Positions 11,201-23,681 of a stretch of DNA of 64,000 nucleotides are shown here, piece after piece. Under the pieces are notes generated by a model. That model was not told the origin of the DNA and made no database searches. It worked only from the letters and a program-made list of their open reading frames with translations. The number at the start of each line of letters is the position of its first letter. The first letter of the stretch is position 1. The translations under genes were made by a program, and so were the position numbers. The DNA is taken from contig JAJVDF010000002.1 in assembly GCA_022410635.1 (NCBI GenBank), positions 3,803,558-3,867,557 on the forward strand, written 5' to 3'. Source of the stretch: Tretioscincus oriximinensis. Its lineage: Eukaryota > Chordata > Lepidosauria > Squamata > Gymnophthalmidae.

Positions 11201-14200
11201 CCAAATAGATTATATTCTTGTTGGCAAATACAATATGAGTATAATTGAAAATGTAGATACAGATCCTATATGGATGTCATATCATGCATCAATAATGGGC
11301 ATAATTAAATTGAGAGAGGTAAACCAAAGAAGTAAATAGATATTTGACTCTAATATCTTGAATTACCCAATACATAAGACAATGGTTTCATGGTTAATAG
11401 AGAATTCTTTCAAAATAATATTACTCAACGAATGGAACCCAATTTGATTTGGGATATGGCTAAGACATATATATGAGGTATTTGTATATCATCCACTACA
11501 ATGCTAAGGAGACAAGAAAAATTACGACATACACAAACTATTAATCAGATCAAAATGTTACAGGATCAGTATGCACAGAATCAAGATTTAAATACTAAAC
11601 ATTTGTTAGATCTAACGANAAAGATAAATATAAATTATGGGGAACTAAAGGAATGAGATCTCTTGCCCAATATCTCAAGTATAAAAGAGAAATAAAAAGA
11701 ATCACTCAAATTAAGAACCAGAATGGGAATTTGATTGAGATAAAGTATTTGAAAAATTCTATGCTACCTTGTATGGAGTTAAACCACGGGTAAGAAATCC
11801 AATTTTGATTGAGAAAAAATTTACAGACCATCAAAAAAGGGAATTAAATAAACCATTTAGTATGTTAGAATTAGAAGATGCTCTAAAAAGGATGAAAATA
11901 GGAAAAGACCCAGGACCTGACGGTTTTACAGACGCATTTTATAAAACATTCTTCAATAAGGCATATTTAGAAGGGAAGATCCCTGATTCGTGGAAAGAAG
12001 CTGATGTTTCCAAAGAGGAAAACATATAGGCAATCCAATAAAGATAGTTACTGGCATTTTATATCATGCCAATAAATATAAAAAACCAATGGCNATGTTA
12101 AAACTTGATGTGTATAAGGACTTTGATACTGTATCACCAATATCTTTTTGAATTTTTTTTTTAAAAAAACTTTTACAAGCCAAGAAAATAAAGAATTTCA
12201 TTATAACCTGATTAATTGATAAGTTATAAATCATAACAATTATTCTTATCATAATTTCTTAGTGCAGTATTACAATTCATTTATATACTATTAGTATAAA
12301 ATTAAATTGGATTGTATATTATCTTTTGGTTCAAATTATTTCTAAAATAACTGTTTCTAAATGTAACCTATCTTCCATAGTACTCTCTACCCACTGTTAC
12401 ATTGTTTCTTCTTCCTATCTTCTGCCTTCCTTCTGCTTCCTGTCTTCCTTCTACCTCCTGACCTTCCATTTCCTATCCCCTTCTCTCGCTTGCCCAATCC
12501 ATTCTCTCTAAATCATTTGTTGTTCACAACCATCTTTGAATTATTTGATTCCCAGGAAAATTCAGCTGTCTCAATACTGTATTATTTTCTAATAATGGTG
12601 CCCATATATTGGATATAGCATCCTGCACATTCCCTTCCATTCCTTTATTCAGTGATTATATCATTAATTATCTTTTTGAATTATGCCGAGAATTAAATCT
12701 GGGCAATAAATTTACAAACACAATAAAAAATGTTTATACCAATAATTGGATCAAAATTCGAGTGAATGATGAATTAATGGACCCAGTCAAGATTCAAAAT
12801 GGGACTTGCCAAGAATGTCCATTATCCCCATTGCTGTTTCTTTTGGCTATTGAGCCTCTTGCCAATCAAATAAGGTGTTGCAATTACTTCTTTGGATATA
12901 AACTCAGAGAAGAATATGTCAAACTCAAACTTTATGTTGACGACGCTATTGAACAACCAGAAAGGATGGTTGAGAATATAATAAATATAACAACTTCTTT
13001 TGGCACCAACTCGGGGCTTAAAATTAATGTTAATAAATCCTAAATTATGTATAAAAATGTCCCAGGAATGGTACAACTAAGGATACAAACCTCAGTGGGA
13101 TTAAAAGTTAATCTGAAAAAGATGAGGTACTTGGGCATCACCTTAACAAAGAATACACTCAAAATGATGAAATTTAACTATAATCCCATATGGAAAGAAA
13201 TAATGAAAACAACAATTAAATGGAAGGAAAAAAGCTAGGACTTATGACCAGAATGCGTGCATTCAAAATGGTACTACTTCCTAAATTGTTATATCCGATG
13301 CAAATGCTTGCAGAAGAGGTCCCAAAAAGGGTTTTGACTGGATGGGATAAATATATTAGGATGTGCATCTGCGGTGATAAAAAAATCGAGATTATCTAAA
13401 AATAAGTTATATGCTCATATTAAGCATGGAGGATGGAGTTTTCCATCTATTGAAAGTTATTTTGAGACATTTCAATTGAAAAACCTATATTATTTGAATA
13501 CTCAAAGAAAAAATGGGCAAAAATTGAAAGAAAACTAAATAAATTAGAAGATCAACTGTCTCTTATTGTAAAATTAGATTGGCCTACTTTTAGAAATTTC
13601 AGTGCTATAACACGCACTGTTATGCTGATGTGGAAAAAGTGGCAATTTAAATTAATCTCTCAAATATCAAAGATTATTCCAATTAGACATATTAATAAAG
13701 ATGGTGATGTAATATCTAAAGGTGACATAGAAAAATTAGAATCTGCTAGTATTATAATGATGAAAGATTGATAGATGAAACTTTGATGCCATATAATGAT
13801 CTTATTGTTATTCTTGACCAAAACAGACGGTTACAAGCCTGACAGATTATGAATAAACGGCAACAAAATAATTATAGGAGATCTTTAACTACCCCGAATA
13901 CATTTGAATGCTAAAAAGGATTTTAAAGGAATGGGGGGGGTTATTATATAGAGTACTCATAAGTTCCTTATATAATAATATAAATTCCTGGATAAATCTC
14001 TGGGCAACAGACTTAATGATCGATGATTCTGAAATGAAAACAAAATGGGAAAAAATAGAAAAAATAAAAAATACAAGAATTAAGGAACTCCCAATTAAAG
14101 ATAATTAGTAGATGGTACAGAACCCTCTGTCATTTATCCCAAATTATTCAAAACTTTAGACCTAATTGTTGGCATGGAGGTTGGGAATGCCCTGTAGAAT

Positions 14201-14866
14201 GACTATTCTGGAATAGCATATGGGCTGAGGTAGAAAATATTATCGGGCATCCCATAACTCAAACTAAGGAAATTGCAATTTTCCAAATATATCTAGGGAT
14301 AGCCCAGGAAGATAAATATTTATTGGGGCAGATGGTTATGGCGACTCAGGCTGTCATTGCATTGGGTTGGAAGGATTCGGAAAAGTGGCAATTACAAAAT
14401 TAGCAGCATTATTTAGCAGATCAACTGATGGGAGATTTCTTAGCTAAGCAAGTGCATAATATCAATATTTACAGAAGTAAATGGATGAGGAATTGGACTA
14501 AACTTCTGGTATACTGCCAATCCAATCAATGGGTGGCCCTGAACTCATGGCAGCAATAAAATTTACACTCAGACAGGTGGGTGGGGGTGGTTTAGGGTGT
14601 ATGGGATTGGTGGTATGTAACATGCAACTTTTCTAGAAATTTGTATGATTTGATATATATTTTTTATTGTATGAAGGAATAAGGATTTATGTAAAGTTCA
14701 ATGATTAGCAATTATATGAGCCATTCAAAAATATTTGTATTAAGAAAAACTATGGATGCATTGGTATGTTGTGATGTGTATGTTTTTATTTGTATGAAGA
14801 AATACTTATTTAAGTTATGCTACAATAATTAATTAAAGATGCAAAAATAAAAAAAATTGAAAAAAA
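11201..14866 (+). mobile_element. L1-clade LINE, 5'-truncated ORF2
   Basis: It starts near the end of the endonuclease/linker. The reverse-transcriptase N-terminus is at 11769-12029 (GKDPGPDGFTDAFYK, a mutated SPGPDG motif). The palm is at 12690-13043, with GTCQECPLSPLLFLLAIEPLA and LKLYVDDA (YADD mutated to YVDD), then SGLKINVNKS. The C-terminal domain is recognisable to about 14560, followed by a 3' UTR and an A-rich tail at 14846-14866. Several stops and frameshifts make it inactive. A 15-bp target duplication flanks it. Confidence 0.88.
12155..12668 (-). mobile_element. Retro-insertion within the L1, family unknown
   Basis: 514 bp flanked by a perfect 14-bp duplication (TATCTTTTTGAATT at 12141-12154 and 12669-12682). 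Removing it restores the L1 reverse-transcriptase frame around the FDTVSP segment. The insert begins with T-runs, so the A-tail is on the minus strand, as for a LINE-mobilised insertion. I do not recognise the source; it may be a truncated L1 piece. Confidence 0.72.
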
Positions 14867-15361
14867 GGAAGTGATATCCAGGGTCAGATTCATTAAACTA
14901 TCCCAGACAGTTGACTGTCCAGCCTCTTTTTAAAGATTTTAATCAAACGAGAACTTATCATCTCCTGTGGCAACCTATTACACTGGTTGATAGCCCTGCA
15001 AAAAAACTTTTTTTTCTAATCTAATCCATTGCTTTTAGGTCTTCTATGTGCAAGTGAGAACTGGGTGAGCCCTACCGAAATGGCTCTTCAGATATTTATA
15101 GACAACTATCATGTCTCCTCGTAGTCTTTCCTTTTTCAGGCTAACAATTCCTAATTCTTTCACCATTCCTCATAGGACGTGGTTTGCAGATCATTCACCA
15201 CCTTGGCAACTTTCCTTTGAACTTGCTAAAGTTTTCCAATGTCTTTTCTAAATTATGGTGCCCAGCCCTGAATAAAGTACTGTAGTTGAAGTCTGACCAA
15301 AGTAGAGAAAGATAATTATGTTGCATGATATGGCAGCATCCCCACATCACTTAGTTATTCC

Positions 15362-15452
15362 ACTATAGCTGGATATACCACAATAAAGCCCTCTGGCGAT
15401 GGATTTATTTCAGAATATTCATGCTTTATTGTGGAATATCCTGTTATAGTAG
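15362..15452. repeat. Small fold-back element
   Basis: The left arm (CTATAGCTGGATATACCACAATAAAG) pairs with the right arm (CTTTATTGTGGAATATCCTGTTATAG) around a short centre. The arms resemble the CTTATTCTGGGATATATC fold-back family seen elsewhere in the window. Confidence 0.6.
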
Positions 15453-16935
15453 AATAAATAAGTGGTATGGGGATGCAGCCTAAGCTTCCCTTAAAAATCC
15501 TTTGCAAATGCTTCACACTGTTGACTCGTGTTCAATCTGATCTAGGAGGACATCCAGATCCTTTTCATAAGTGCTGCTACTTGGCTAGATTCCTCCCATT
15601 CTATATAGTCCTGTGTCCACTAAGTCTTATCCTGGGCTATATCTCAGTACTGAGCTTGGGCATTCACACACCAGTGTATATTATGACAGGAAGCCTAGCA
15701 CGCAGGGTCCTGTTCCAAGATAAAGCAAGAATAAGGGTGCATGCCCACAATTTTTTTCTATTCGTTCGTTGCATGGACATGCAATTGTTCTATTCTGGAT
15801 GAGAAGAATTGCGTTTATGTATAAAGCAGTGCAGCATCAACATCGCAAGGGGAATCGACCCATATTGGCTCTACTTGAAACCAACATGGAGCAGCTCGTG
15901 ATCTGGAAACAAGATATGATTTTGCACCACTGGCAGGTCAATCGGGGCAGTGCCGCCAAAGGTTTGGCCTTTAGAGGGAGCCCCAGTGAGTAAGGACCTC
16001 CCTCCCGCTCCATTTCCTTATGTTGTTTTTAAGTTCAGTGCCATGCTGAAGGTCTCTGATGGTAATTACTGTGCTGTATGCCAACAAGCAGTAATCAGTG
16101 ATAATCAGAACTACTTGTTGATGCACAACGCAGTAATTAGATTAGAGACTCAGCTTTCTGGTACTGAAGAATTTAAAGACAAAATAAGGAAACCGAATGG
16201 GGGGCCTCGTTTATCTGCCTCAGGGGACCCAAGAGCCTAGCTTGCTGGGTATTGCAACCAACCTACTAGGGACCACTGTGGTGAGCACAGATACCATGAA
16301 GGATGCAGACACAAATGTTGGTGGGTGGATAGATGGATAGACGGATAGACAGACAAATCCTTCCTGGATTCTTTCCCTTCTACTATTGCCATTTCCAAAC
16401 ATAATTATTTCCTGCTGTCCTTTGTCCACTTTCTATTGCATGCCCAAGGTATGCAAATGTTGGGTTGCTGATTATTACCTTAAGGAAGCAAACAGGTTTT
16501 GTTTGTTCTAGGACTGATTATCTAGTTCTTCTTGCAATTCATTGTGAGGTTTTTTTTAAAAAAGAAACTGGCTCTAGTTGCATAATTCAAAGTCATCTAT
16601 CTTCCTCCACTGCAGAGGGAATTGTAGGCAAGAAAAAAGCTGACCCACTTAGAAAATTCATTTTCAAGCCTAGAATATCAAAAAAGTGTTTTGTAAAAAG
16701 CTACATCTCTACTGCTGCCAAGAACGTTTAATCAATGTGGATCTACTGTGAAAATGAAATTTGAAAATGGGCACTGGGATATTCTGGGCAAATGGAAAGG
16801 GCATCTGATTTCCATTAAGCAAGTCTGGACAAGGTGACCTGGCAAATCCAAAGGAGCAAGCAGTCTGGTCAATGTGGTTGCAAGTGTTGAAAGGTGAATT
16901 CTCTGCTTCACAAGTACTAAAGCTGAATCCAGATG
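15453..16935. other. Unassigned, with a possible fold-back remnant at about 15606-15750
   Basis: 15606-15750 contains CTTATCCTGGGCTATATC and a loosely inverted counterpart, resembling the fold-back family at 56812. A short GGATAGATGGATAGACGGAT microsatellite lies at about 16325-16355. Nothing else is recognised; the open frames are unremarkable. Confidence 0.45.
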
Positions 16936-16937
16936 GG

Positions 16938-17060
16938 ATTTATATTTATTTATTTATTTATTTATTTATTTATACTTATACCCCGCCCTATACCCGAAGG
17001 TCTCAGGGCGGCAAAAACAGTAAAACATCAATACAAAAATTAAAAAAGTATAAAACAATA
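16938..17060 (-). repeat. (TTTA)n microsatellite and L2-type 3' tail
   Basis: TTTATTTATT repeats at 16938-16972 lead into ACTTATACCCCGCCCTATAC, the inverse of the GGCGGGGTATAAA tail that ends squamate L2-type elements, then CGAAGGTCTCAGGGCGGC. Confidence 0.6.
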
Positions 17061-17895
17061 TTAAAAGTAGGGATAGAGATGGCATTTCTTCAGCCAAAGG
17101 CTGAACATTATGGCAATAAGTAGGTGGAGATTATAATACAAGTAAGTGGTAACACCATCGTGCCCACACTATGAAAACAGAGTAATTCTTCCTAGTTCAG
17201 AAAATCGAGCTCTCATAGCATGTTTTTCAAAAAGAGCACGAAAACCTACCTTGTGAACGGCAGATAACATGATCCCAGTTTGATGTCAAGTAGGCTGACC
17301 AGGTGATCACTTTTGGGGGGATGAAACTCGGTTTGGGGGTGTCTACCCCAGCCTTCCTGGGTGGTGGTGATTTCCCTTTTTTTGCTGAGGATTTTTTNGG
17401 ATCTATCAAACAGCATAAGAATAAGACCGGGAACAATTTTGCTTCCTTTCATCTGATGTATTCTGCTTCAGGGAAGATTATCTTTTCCCCCCCGAAGGTC
17501 TCAGGGCGGCAAAAACAGTAAAACATCAATACAAAAATTAAAAAAGTATAAAACAATATTAAAAGTAGGGATAGAGATGGCATTTCTTCAGCCAAAGGCT
17601 GAACATTATGGCAATAAGTAGGTGGAGATTATAATACAAGTAAGTGGTAACACCATCGTGCCCACACTATGAAAACAGAGTAATTCTTCCTAGTTCAGAA
17701 AATCGAGCTCTCATAGCATGTTTTTCAAAAAGAGCACGAAAACCTACCTTGTGAACGGCAGATAACATGATCCCAGTTTGATGTCAAGTAGGCTGACCAG
17801 GTGATCACTTTTGGGGGGATGAAACTCGGTTTGGGGGTGTCTACCCCAGCCTTCCTGGGTGGTGGTGATTTCCCTTTTTTTGCTGAGGATTTTTT
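16995..17895. repeat. 403-bp direct duplication separated by a displaced 95-bp piece
   Basis: 16995-17397 recurs at 17493-17895 (offset 498, apparently identical). The 95 bp between them (17399-17493) are a copy of 19225-19319. Ns sit at both junctions (17398, 17896-17897). This pattern is that of a gap-closing misassembly. Confidence 0.8.
17288..17397. repeat. Fold-back element half, GGCTGACCAG family
   Basis: GTAGGCTGACCAGGTGATCA opens the segment, followed by the GGGG-rich stretch, the GGTTT...TGTCTACCCC part and TTTGCTGAGGATTTTTT. Same order as the complete element at 28310-28524. A duplicated copy lies at 17786-17895. Confidence 0.6.
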
Positions 17896-18021
17896 NNAAA
17901 AANAAACATTTTGTGTATTTTTTTAAAAAAATCACTGCACCACCACTAGGGGGCACCCTCTCCTCAGTTAAAAAATTGCAAATTTCTCAAAAANCCAAAA
18001 CATTCTCACACATGTAAAAAA

Positions 18022-18245
18022 ATTCTCAAGCACTTTGTGGGTTTCCTGGATGGGGATTTCGGAGGGATATGCATTTAAAAAATACCCCTTAGTAAAAAAA
18101 AAATTAAAAAATGCAAATTTCTCACACATTTTGAAAAATTCTCACATACTTCAAAAATTCTCACATGCTTCAAAAATTCTCACATGCTTCAAAAAATTCT
18201 CAAGTGCTTTGCAGATTTCTTGGGCAGGGATTTCAGAGAGGTATG
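18022..18245. repeat. Local tandem repeats
   Basis: About four units of roughly 19-20 bp (ATTCTCACATGCTTCAAAA) lie at 18119-18205. A longer unit starting TTCTCAAGCACTTTGTGGG at 18022 recurs at about 18198 (TTCTCAAGTGCTTTGCAGA), with GGGATTTC and a GGATATGCATT/GGTATGTGTG end. Confidence 0.65.
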
Positions 18246-18654
18246 TGTGTTGGTCAGTGATCTGCAAATTCATGAATATGCAAATTAGCATGAATATTAA
18301 TTACGTCAGTCCCCCTGACAACCACACCACTAGCATCCAGATATTTGGTACAGAGGCAATATCCAAAGGAGCAGATGGAGGTAATAGCCCAAGATCTCCC
18401 CCTACAGGAAGGATTGGTGAGGAGTAATTCCAGGATCTCAAAAGTTTGCAATAATCCATCTAAGGAAAGGAAATGCTCGTCATTTCACCCGTCTATCCTG
18501 TAAGAGTTGCAAAATGGGGGGCGGGGAATAAAATTATCTATTGAATATTGTTCCTAAGTCCTGATAAAGAATGTTTTTTTCACAGAGAAGGCCCTCCCAC
18601 GTGTCCACACCTTATTTCATAGTTCACACTCTATTTCATTTATATTCTGTTATA

Positions 18655-18743
18655 CAGGATGTCCCCAAAGTTGCCATACGTAGGGAAAATGAGAAATTGT
18701 AGCTAATTTTGTAAATATGTCTGGTGAATTTGGGGACATTCTG
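18655..18743. mobile_element. Mariner-type MITE, 89 bp
   Basis: Terminal inverted repeats CAGGATGTCCCCAAA and TTTGGGGACATTCTG are flanked by TA at 18653-18654 and 18744-18745. The CAGGGTGTCCC-like termini and TA target sites fit a non-autonomous mariner element. Confidence 0.7.
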
Positions 18744-18754
18744 TAGAATTAGTT

Positions 18755-19030
18755 AGAAGGGACTTTCAGAGCTACCGTCCAATCCCTGCCCAATGCAGGG
18801 TTTACTAAACCATCCCAGATAGATGTCTGTGTAACCTCTGTTTGAAAACCTTTATTGAAGGAGCACCTGCCATCCCCTTAGGAACCTATGGCATTGATTG
18901 AGCACCCTTATAGTCCAAAAGGTTTTTTTGTAACATTTAATCTTTATCTATTCCATTGTGTAAGTGAGAATAAGGCTGATCCCTTTGCACTGTGACAGCC
19001 CTTCAGATATTTGTATTTATTTAAGGCTTT
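18755..19030 (-). mobile_element. CR1 3' fragment
   Basis: AGAAGGGACTTTCAGAGCTA, TTTACTAAACCATCCCAGAT, then the CACCTGCCATCCCCTTAGG and GAGAATAAGGCTGATCC landmarks of classical CR1, all in antisense. Confidence 0.7.
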
Positions 19031-20025
19031 ATAACCCTCTCTCCACCAGAGATGTAGACTTAAGAACCTGAAAGAATATCAAATATCCACCAGATGCAAA
19101 CAGAAGAATTGGCTGCAATTTTTGTTACAATAAAATCAGAGCATTAGATACGCTACGGTTCATAAGCGGAAAATGTGCGTATGTCGGGATGGGAGAGAAG
19201 CCTATATATCAATTTTGCTTTTCAGGATCTATCAAACAGCATAAGAATAAGACCGGGAACAATTTTGCTTCCTTTCATCTGATGTATTCTGCTTCAGGGA
19301 AGATTATCTTTTCCCCCCCTCTTGGAGGACAACAATTGGTTATTGCAGGATTTAACTGTGGCAATTTGAAGAACGCAGCAAAATTCTAGCCACCTCAAGG
19401 AATACTTATATCTCTGCAGTCATATGGCTGGATCGCAAATAAAATATTTCATGGCAGATAAATGGTTTTGAGCTCTTCAAAGTAAGATCGAAGGCTTAGA
19501 AGATGGTTTGCCTTTGAAAAGAAACAAGTGGCTCAACTGAGAAATGTGAGGCTTTGGGGGAAAATCTATTCCATTGTCCTGCGTAGCATAGAAATGTATT
19601 GTCCACTGGAACAAATGCGTTAATGCTAGCGATGCCACTTCAAAGGCTGACCCAACATTATAACTGTAAGTGGCAATCGTAGCTGCTGGGTTCACATATA
19701 ACCATTTCCGTGCTGAGAAAATGCCAACTGTCTATCTGATTTTCATGCAAGGAACAGAGACCTGGCTTGTGTCATTNATTTGTGAACTAACCAATTTTAT
19801 TTGCGTTTCTAGTCTGCCCTATTTGTCCCTGCCACTTGGGTCGACTTATAGATCTAAAGAAAGGATTGGGGAATCTCTACTATTAATAAGAAACACATGT
19901 GTCCAATGTTCTGAGGTCTGCCNTTGCAAGCGGTCCAACCATCTGCCCAACATGGTGGAGAGAGCGGCCGCCAGTGCACGGCCCAAATTTGCTGTTGCAC
20001 CGGGACTTGTTCAGTCACNGGTCAG
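19030..20025. other. Unassigned sequence
   Basis: Includes 19225-19319, the source of the displaced 95-bp piece between the duplicated blocks. No gene or repeat recognised otherwise. Confidence 0.4.
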
Positions 20026-20027
20026 TA

Positions 20028-20333
20028 GAAGAAGAAGAACTGGGTTCTTATACCCCGCTTTTCTCACCTTTCAAAGGGACTCAAAGCGGCCTTCAAGGGT
20101 ATTTTGCCCAAAGGCTCACATTCTATCTTCCCCATCAGGCTGTGGTGGTTCCCATGTATCTACTTGCAGTCAGTTGCAATTTCTTGCAGTTCCTGCTTTC
20201 GAATAGCTGGGTTGGCTAGAGCTGCAGGCTAGTGGAAGGTGCTCACCCCTCCCCACGTCCAACACAGGGCTTCGAAACCTGATCTCCCAGACGAGAGACG
20301 AATTCCTAAGCAACTGAGCTATCCGTGCCTGAG
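20028..20333 (-). repeat. tRNA-derived SINE with BovB-like tail
   Basis: The plus strand shows AGAAGAAGAACTGGGTTCTT, ATACCCCGCTTTTCTCACC (tail), the body, then the tRNA head in antisense: GGGCTTCGAAACC (B box) and AATTCCTAAGCAACTGAGCTA (A box). Nearly full length. Confidence 0.85.
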
Positions 20334-20987
20334 TAGTACTTGAGTAAGTTAGAGCCAGTCCTTGTGCAATTCAGCTGTCACCTTCAATCCACCCTCAGAC
20401 ATTCTTTCACACAACTGAACATCAAATCGGTTGAATGTATGCCCAGGTATCCTAGGAACCTCGTGGAGGCACATGACAAGCAAGCAAGGGATTTGAAACT
20501 GAACCTGTGCGAACTCAGAGGAGTTTGACAAATTGGAAAAAGAAATGCAGTCTTGTAGGGGCTTTCAGCCCCTAAACCCTGTAAATCTTTTTGAGCTGGC
20601 AGGGNCAGCAGAGAAAAAAAGAATCAATAACCTCCTTAGACACCTTGAAGCTGCAAGGTTACCTGATGAAGGACTGAAGAACAGGTCATTCCCTAGAGGA
20701 ATTAAGGAAAAGCAATGTTATGCTTCCAGTAGCTTAAGCAGTGCTGTTGGTGATGGACTGAAAGGCCTTCAGACGCTAGTTGCTGATGATTGAATGCAGG
20801 TTTGGGTTCCTTCATAAATAGAAGCTAAGGCGTGAAGCTGTGAATGATGGGCTCAACCTGCAGAAATTACAACTTACATTATGGATGTAAGAACAACTCA
20901 CCTCTGCCCTTTCTCTGCATTATCAAAAAAGAGACTATCCTAGATACCCTTCTGTTTGCTACGGTAGCAGAAATGACTCATTAAATT

Positions 20988-21305
20988 AAGTCCAGCAAAG
21001 GGGCTAGCAGCACTATGAGACTAACTTGAGAAAAGTGGTTGGCATAAGCTTTCGTAGACAGGTCTACTTCTTCAGATGCTGAGGGACTAATGCCAGGGTC
21101 AGGTATTTATAGGGAAATGTGTATGGGAGAAGACAAAGCATATGCAACTGTAGGGAGGTGTTGAATTGCAGGTAAATAGCAGGAACTAATCTCCTTAAAA
21201 AGACAGGTGAATAGCAGGAACTAATCCTCTTATGTAAAAAAGTGCCTGGGGCAACAAGGTGCAATGTCTGGTAGAGAATCAATCAAATACTTAACAGGTG
21301 TCATT
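20988..21305 (-). mobile_element. Penelope-like/ribozyme-bearing repeat, long copy
   Basis: The segment runs CCAGCAAAGGGGCTAGCAGC, GCATAAGCTTTCGTAGACAG, TTCTTCAGATGCTGAGGGAC, TATTTATAGGGAAATGTGTA, to AATACTTAACAGGTGTCATT. On the minus strand it has a TATAAATA box, then CTGAAGAA, a GTAGAC/GTCTAC hairpin and GAAA. It is collinear with the copies at 34455-34775 and 38470-38785. Confidence 0.65.
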
Positions 21306-21329
21306 AAATTAAGATACTAAATAATACTG

Positions 21330-21628
21330 ATGATGCCCCCTTCACCAAAGGGTGGCATATATAGCTTTTGTTATTTTCTCCACAACAGACACCGTGCATC
21401 TGGTGGGCCTTTGTGTGACACAGAATGCTGGACTCGATGGGCTGTGGCCTGATCCAGTATGGCTCTTCTTCTTATGTGTGAAGCAGGGGGGGCTGAGAGA
21501 GTTCTAAAGAACTGTGATTGGCCAAAGAAGTCACCCAGCTGGCTTCATGGAGGAGTGTGGAATTGAACCAGGAGACAACCAGATAAGAGTCCAGCATTCT
21601 AACCATTACACCAAACTGCCTGTAATAT
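21330..21628 (-). repeat. Sauria-type SINE interrupted by a CR1 3' end
   Basis: The antisense tRNA head (TCTAACCATTACACCAAAC, AATTGAACCAGGAGAC), the CACCCAGCTGGCTTCATGG body and the CAGACACC tail bracket a plus-sense CR1 3' end at about 21393-21480 (CATCTGGTGGGCCTTTGTG to GGCTCTTCTTCTTATGTG). Confidence 0.72.
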
Positions 21629-21639
21629 TTTCTTCACCC

Positions 21640-22680
21640 TTTCCTTACACTAGGATAATCACTACATGGGTTGGCAGCATTCGTGCCACCCTAGCATACG
21701 GAAAGCATGAAGAAAACATATATTGTGCTATTATTAAAAAAAAAAACCTGGAAAATAGCATTTATTGTAACGCTTTTCCACAATGCATTACAATATACAG
21801 TGCACCATCACACAAGGTCACACTGCACATTCCTCACCCTGNTGCCCAATCTTGTGGAGAGTGGAGCAATCATCACATAATTAATGATGTAGCCCTATCT
21901 AGATGTGTGTCTGGACACACCCATAGTTATCTGGGATCAAACAAAGGCTATGTATTATAAAGTCCACATTCTAAACCAGTTTTTAAAAGCAAGCAGCTTC
22001 CATAAATATGTGCTGCTTCCTTGTCCCTTTACTCTTTCTGCTGAAAATATTCCAGGGTCTGATTGGCAAACAGCCTGTCTTGGACTGCAATGAACATAGG
22101 ATCTGCTTTATGCAGAATCTCACCATAGAGCTTTCAGTGCAATCAACAGAATGTAACTGTAAAAACCCACCATGGAGACGAAGGTCAAACGGTCATTATT
22201 AATCATGCCAAATTGTTCCAAAGTGCTGCCATCTCTGAACAGACTGACGCCTCCTGACCCTCCGATGTCTCTTAATTATCCTATGGGTTTTCGTATCGGC
22301 TCTCAATCCATCCTCATTAGTGCCTTTGCCTTTGTTAATCCTAGAAAAACAAGAGTGTAGAAGCAAGGGGAGAAACGGCTCTGCTGTCATATCCAGGAAC
22401 CTCTTGTCAGAGGTTGATTGTTTCTGCTTTCTGAATTCAACACTCACTCCAGACAGAATCGAAGGCAAAGAGAGACCATAGGGTGGCTCCAGATGGTGAG
22501 AGGAAATTGCAGGATCTTATTTGAATGTCACCATTGCTTTTTGCTACTTTGCCAAACAGTAGGAAGCAACCTTAGAGCAAACCCAGATCCTTACTTGTCT
22601 GTCATTTCCTGGCAGAGGTGCTTCTCTTGAAAAAGCACCTGTTATGAAATCAAATGAATAAAGGCAATAAATCCAGCTTT
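21640..22680. other. Unassigned sequence
   Basis: No gene or repeat recognised; open frames here are short and on both strands. Confidence 0.4.
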
Positions 22681-22724
22681 TCAAAAACTTGTTTATACCA
22701 AGAGTACTCTCCTGCTCAAGAGTC

Positions 22725-23178
22725 AGTCCTCTGTTTGAGAGGTGATCTGACTGAAGAGTACAAAATCATGCACGGGATGGATAAGGACCAGAGGGCCCTC
22801 CTTGAAACTGACGGGCAGAAGACTGAGAACAGACAAAGGAAAGTATTTTTTCACCCAGAGGGTCATCGGCCTATGAAATTTACTTCCAGAAGTGGTCGTG
22901 GTAGCTAACAGCCTGGATAGCTTCAAGACAGGATTAGACAAATTTATGGACACTAAGGGTATAATGTCTACTAGGAATGATATCTGGATGCTGCCTCCGG
23001 GATGGAGCAACCGGTAGTACACCTGAAATACCATTTGCAGGGAGTCATGAACATGTGCATATTTTGCCTTCTTCTGTTTAGACTGCCCAGGTGCAACTAG
23101 GGGGCCTTTGTGTGGGACAGAAGACTGGACTAGATGGGCTCTGTCCCAATTCAGTATGGCTCTTCTTATGTTCTTATT
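22725..23178 (+). mobile_element. CR1 3' fragment
   Basis: Reads TEEYKIMHGMDKD, RKVFFHPEGH and VVVANSLDSFKTGLDKFMD remnants, then the 3' UTR (TGCCTCCGGGATGGAGCAAC, GACTGCCCAGGTGCAAC) to GGCTCTTCTTATGTTCTTA. Confidence 0.82.
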
Positions 23179-23681
23179 TTTATACACAAATACACTGAGC
23201 ATTGACCAATTGGATGATCAGGTTTCCCCATTCAAATTCCAAAATCTACTCACTACTCAGCTGGATGCAGCATCATGGCATGGATTGCCAACACTTTGGG
23301 CTAGAAAGGGTGGTGTTGGAATCCCCACACAGCACTACCCCACTGCTGCAACTTGCCATCTTGTTTCCTCTTTGCCTTGGTGGCAGAGTGGGGGCTGTAT
23401 ATTGCCTCCAACTGCTTTTGCCTCCTTTCCTCTCAAGACCACCCATTTCCTCCCCTACGTGCTTCTGGGTTGTAGAGCCATGGATGCATTCTGTCTAGAA
23501 CATTCAAATGTTGAGAGATTTTCTGTATGGGAAGGAGGAAGCATGCAATTTTCCATTCACTATAACTACTACATCTCCCTCTTCCCTTAAAGTTTTGCTC
23601 CCCTAAGAATTTTTTACCCATTCCTGTGGTGCTCCTTTGTAATACCATTAGAAGCATGGAATTAAAAATGCTATTCCTGTA

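Larger units (their letters stand above)
11165..15350 (-). mobile_element. CR1 3' fragment split by an L1 insertion
   Basis: Sequence before 11200 (AAACTTTAGAACTGGAAGTGA) and after 14867 (GGGTCAGATTCATTAAACTA, CAGACAGTTGACTGTCCAG, CACCTCCTGTGGCAACC-like) joins into a minus-strand CR1 of the classical type ending in the AGAATCATAGAGTTGGAAG signature. It continues to about 15350 as the diverged C-terminal coding part. Confidence 0.72.

Noticed and set aside
18119..18205. Regular short repeats resembling a CRISPR array
   Set aside because: Units of about 19-20 bp are contiguous without spacers, in a vertebrate genome: a simple tandem repeat.
19670..20206. 178-residue open frame on the plus strand
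   Set aside because: Its second half is an antisense SINE and the first half shows no family motif or splice support.
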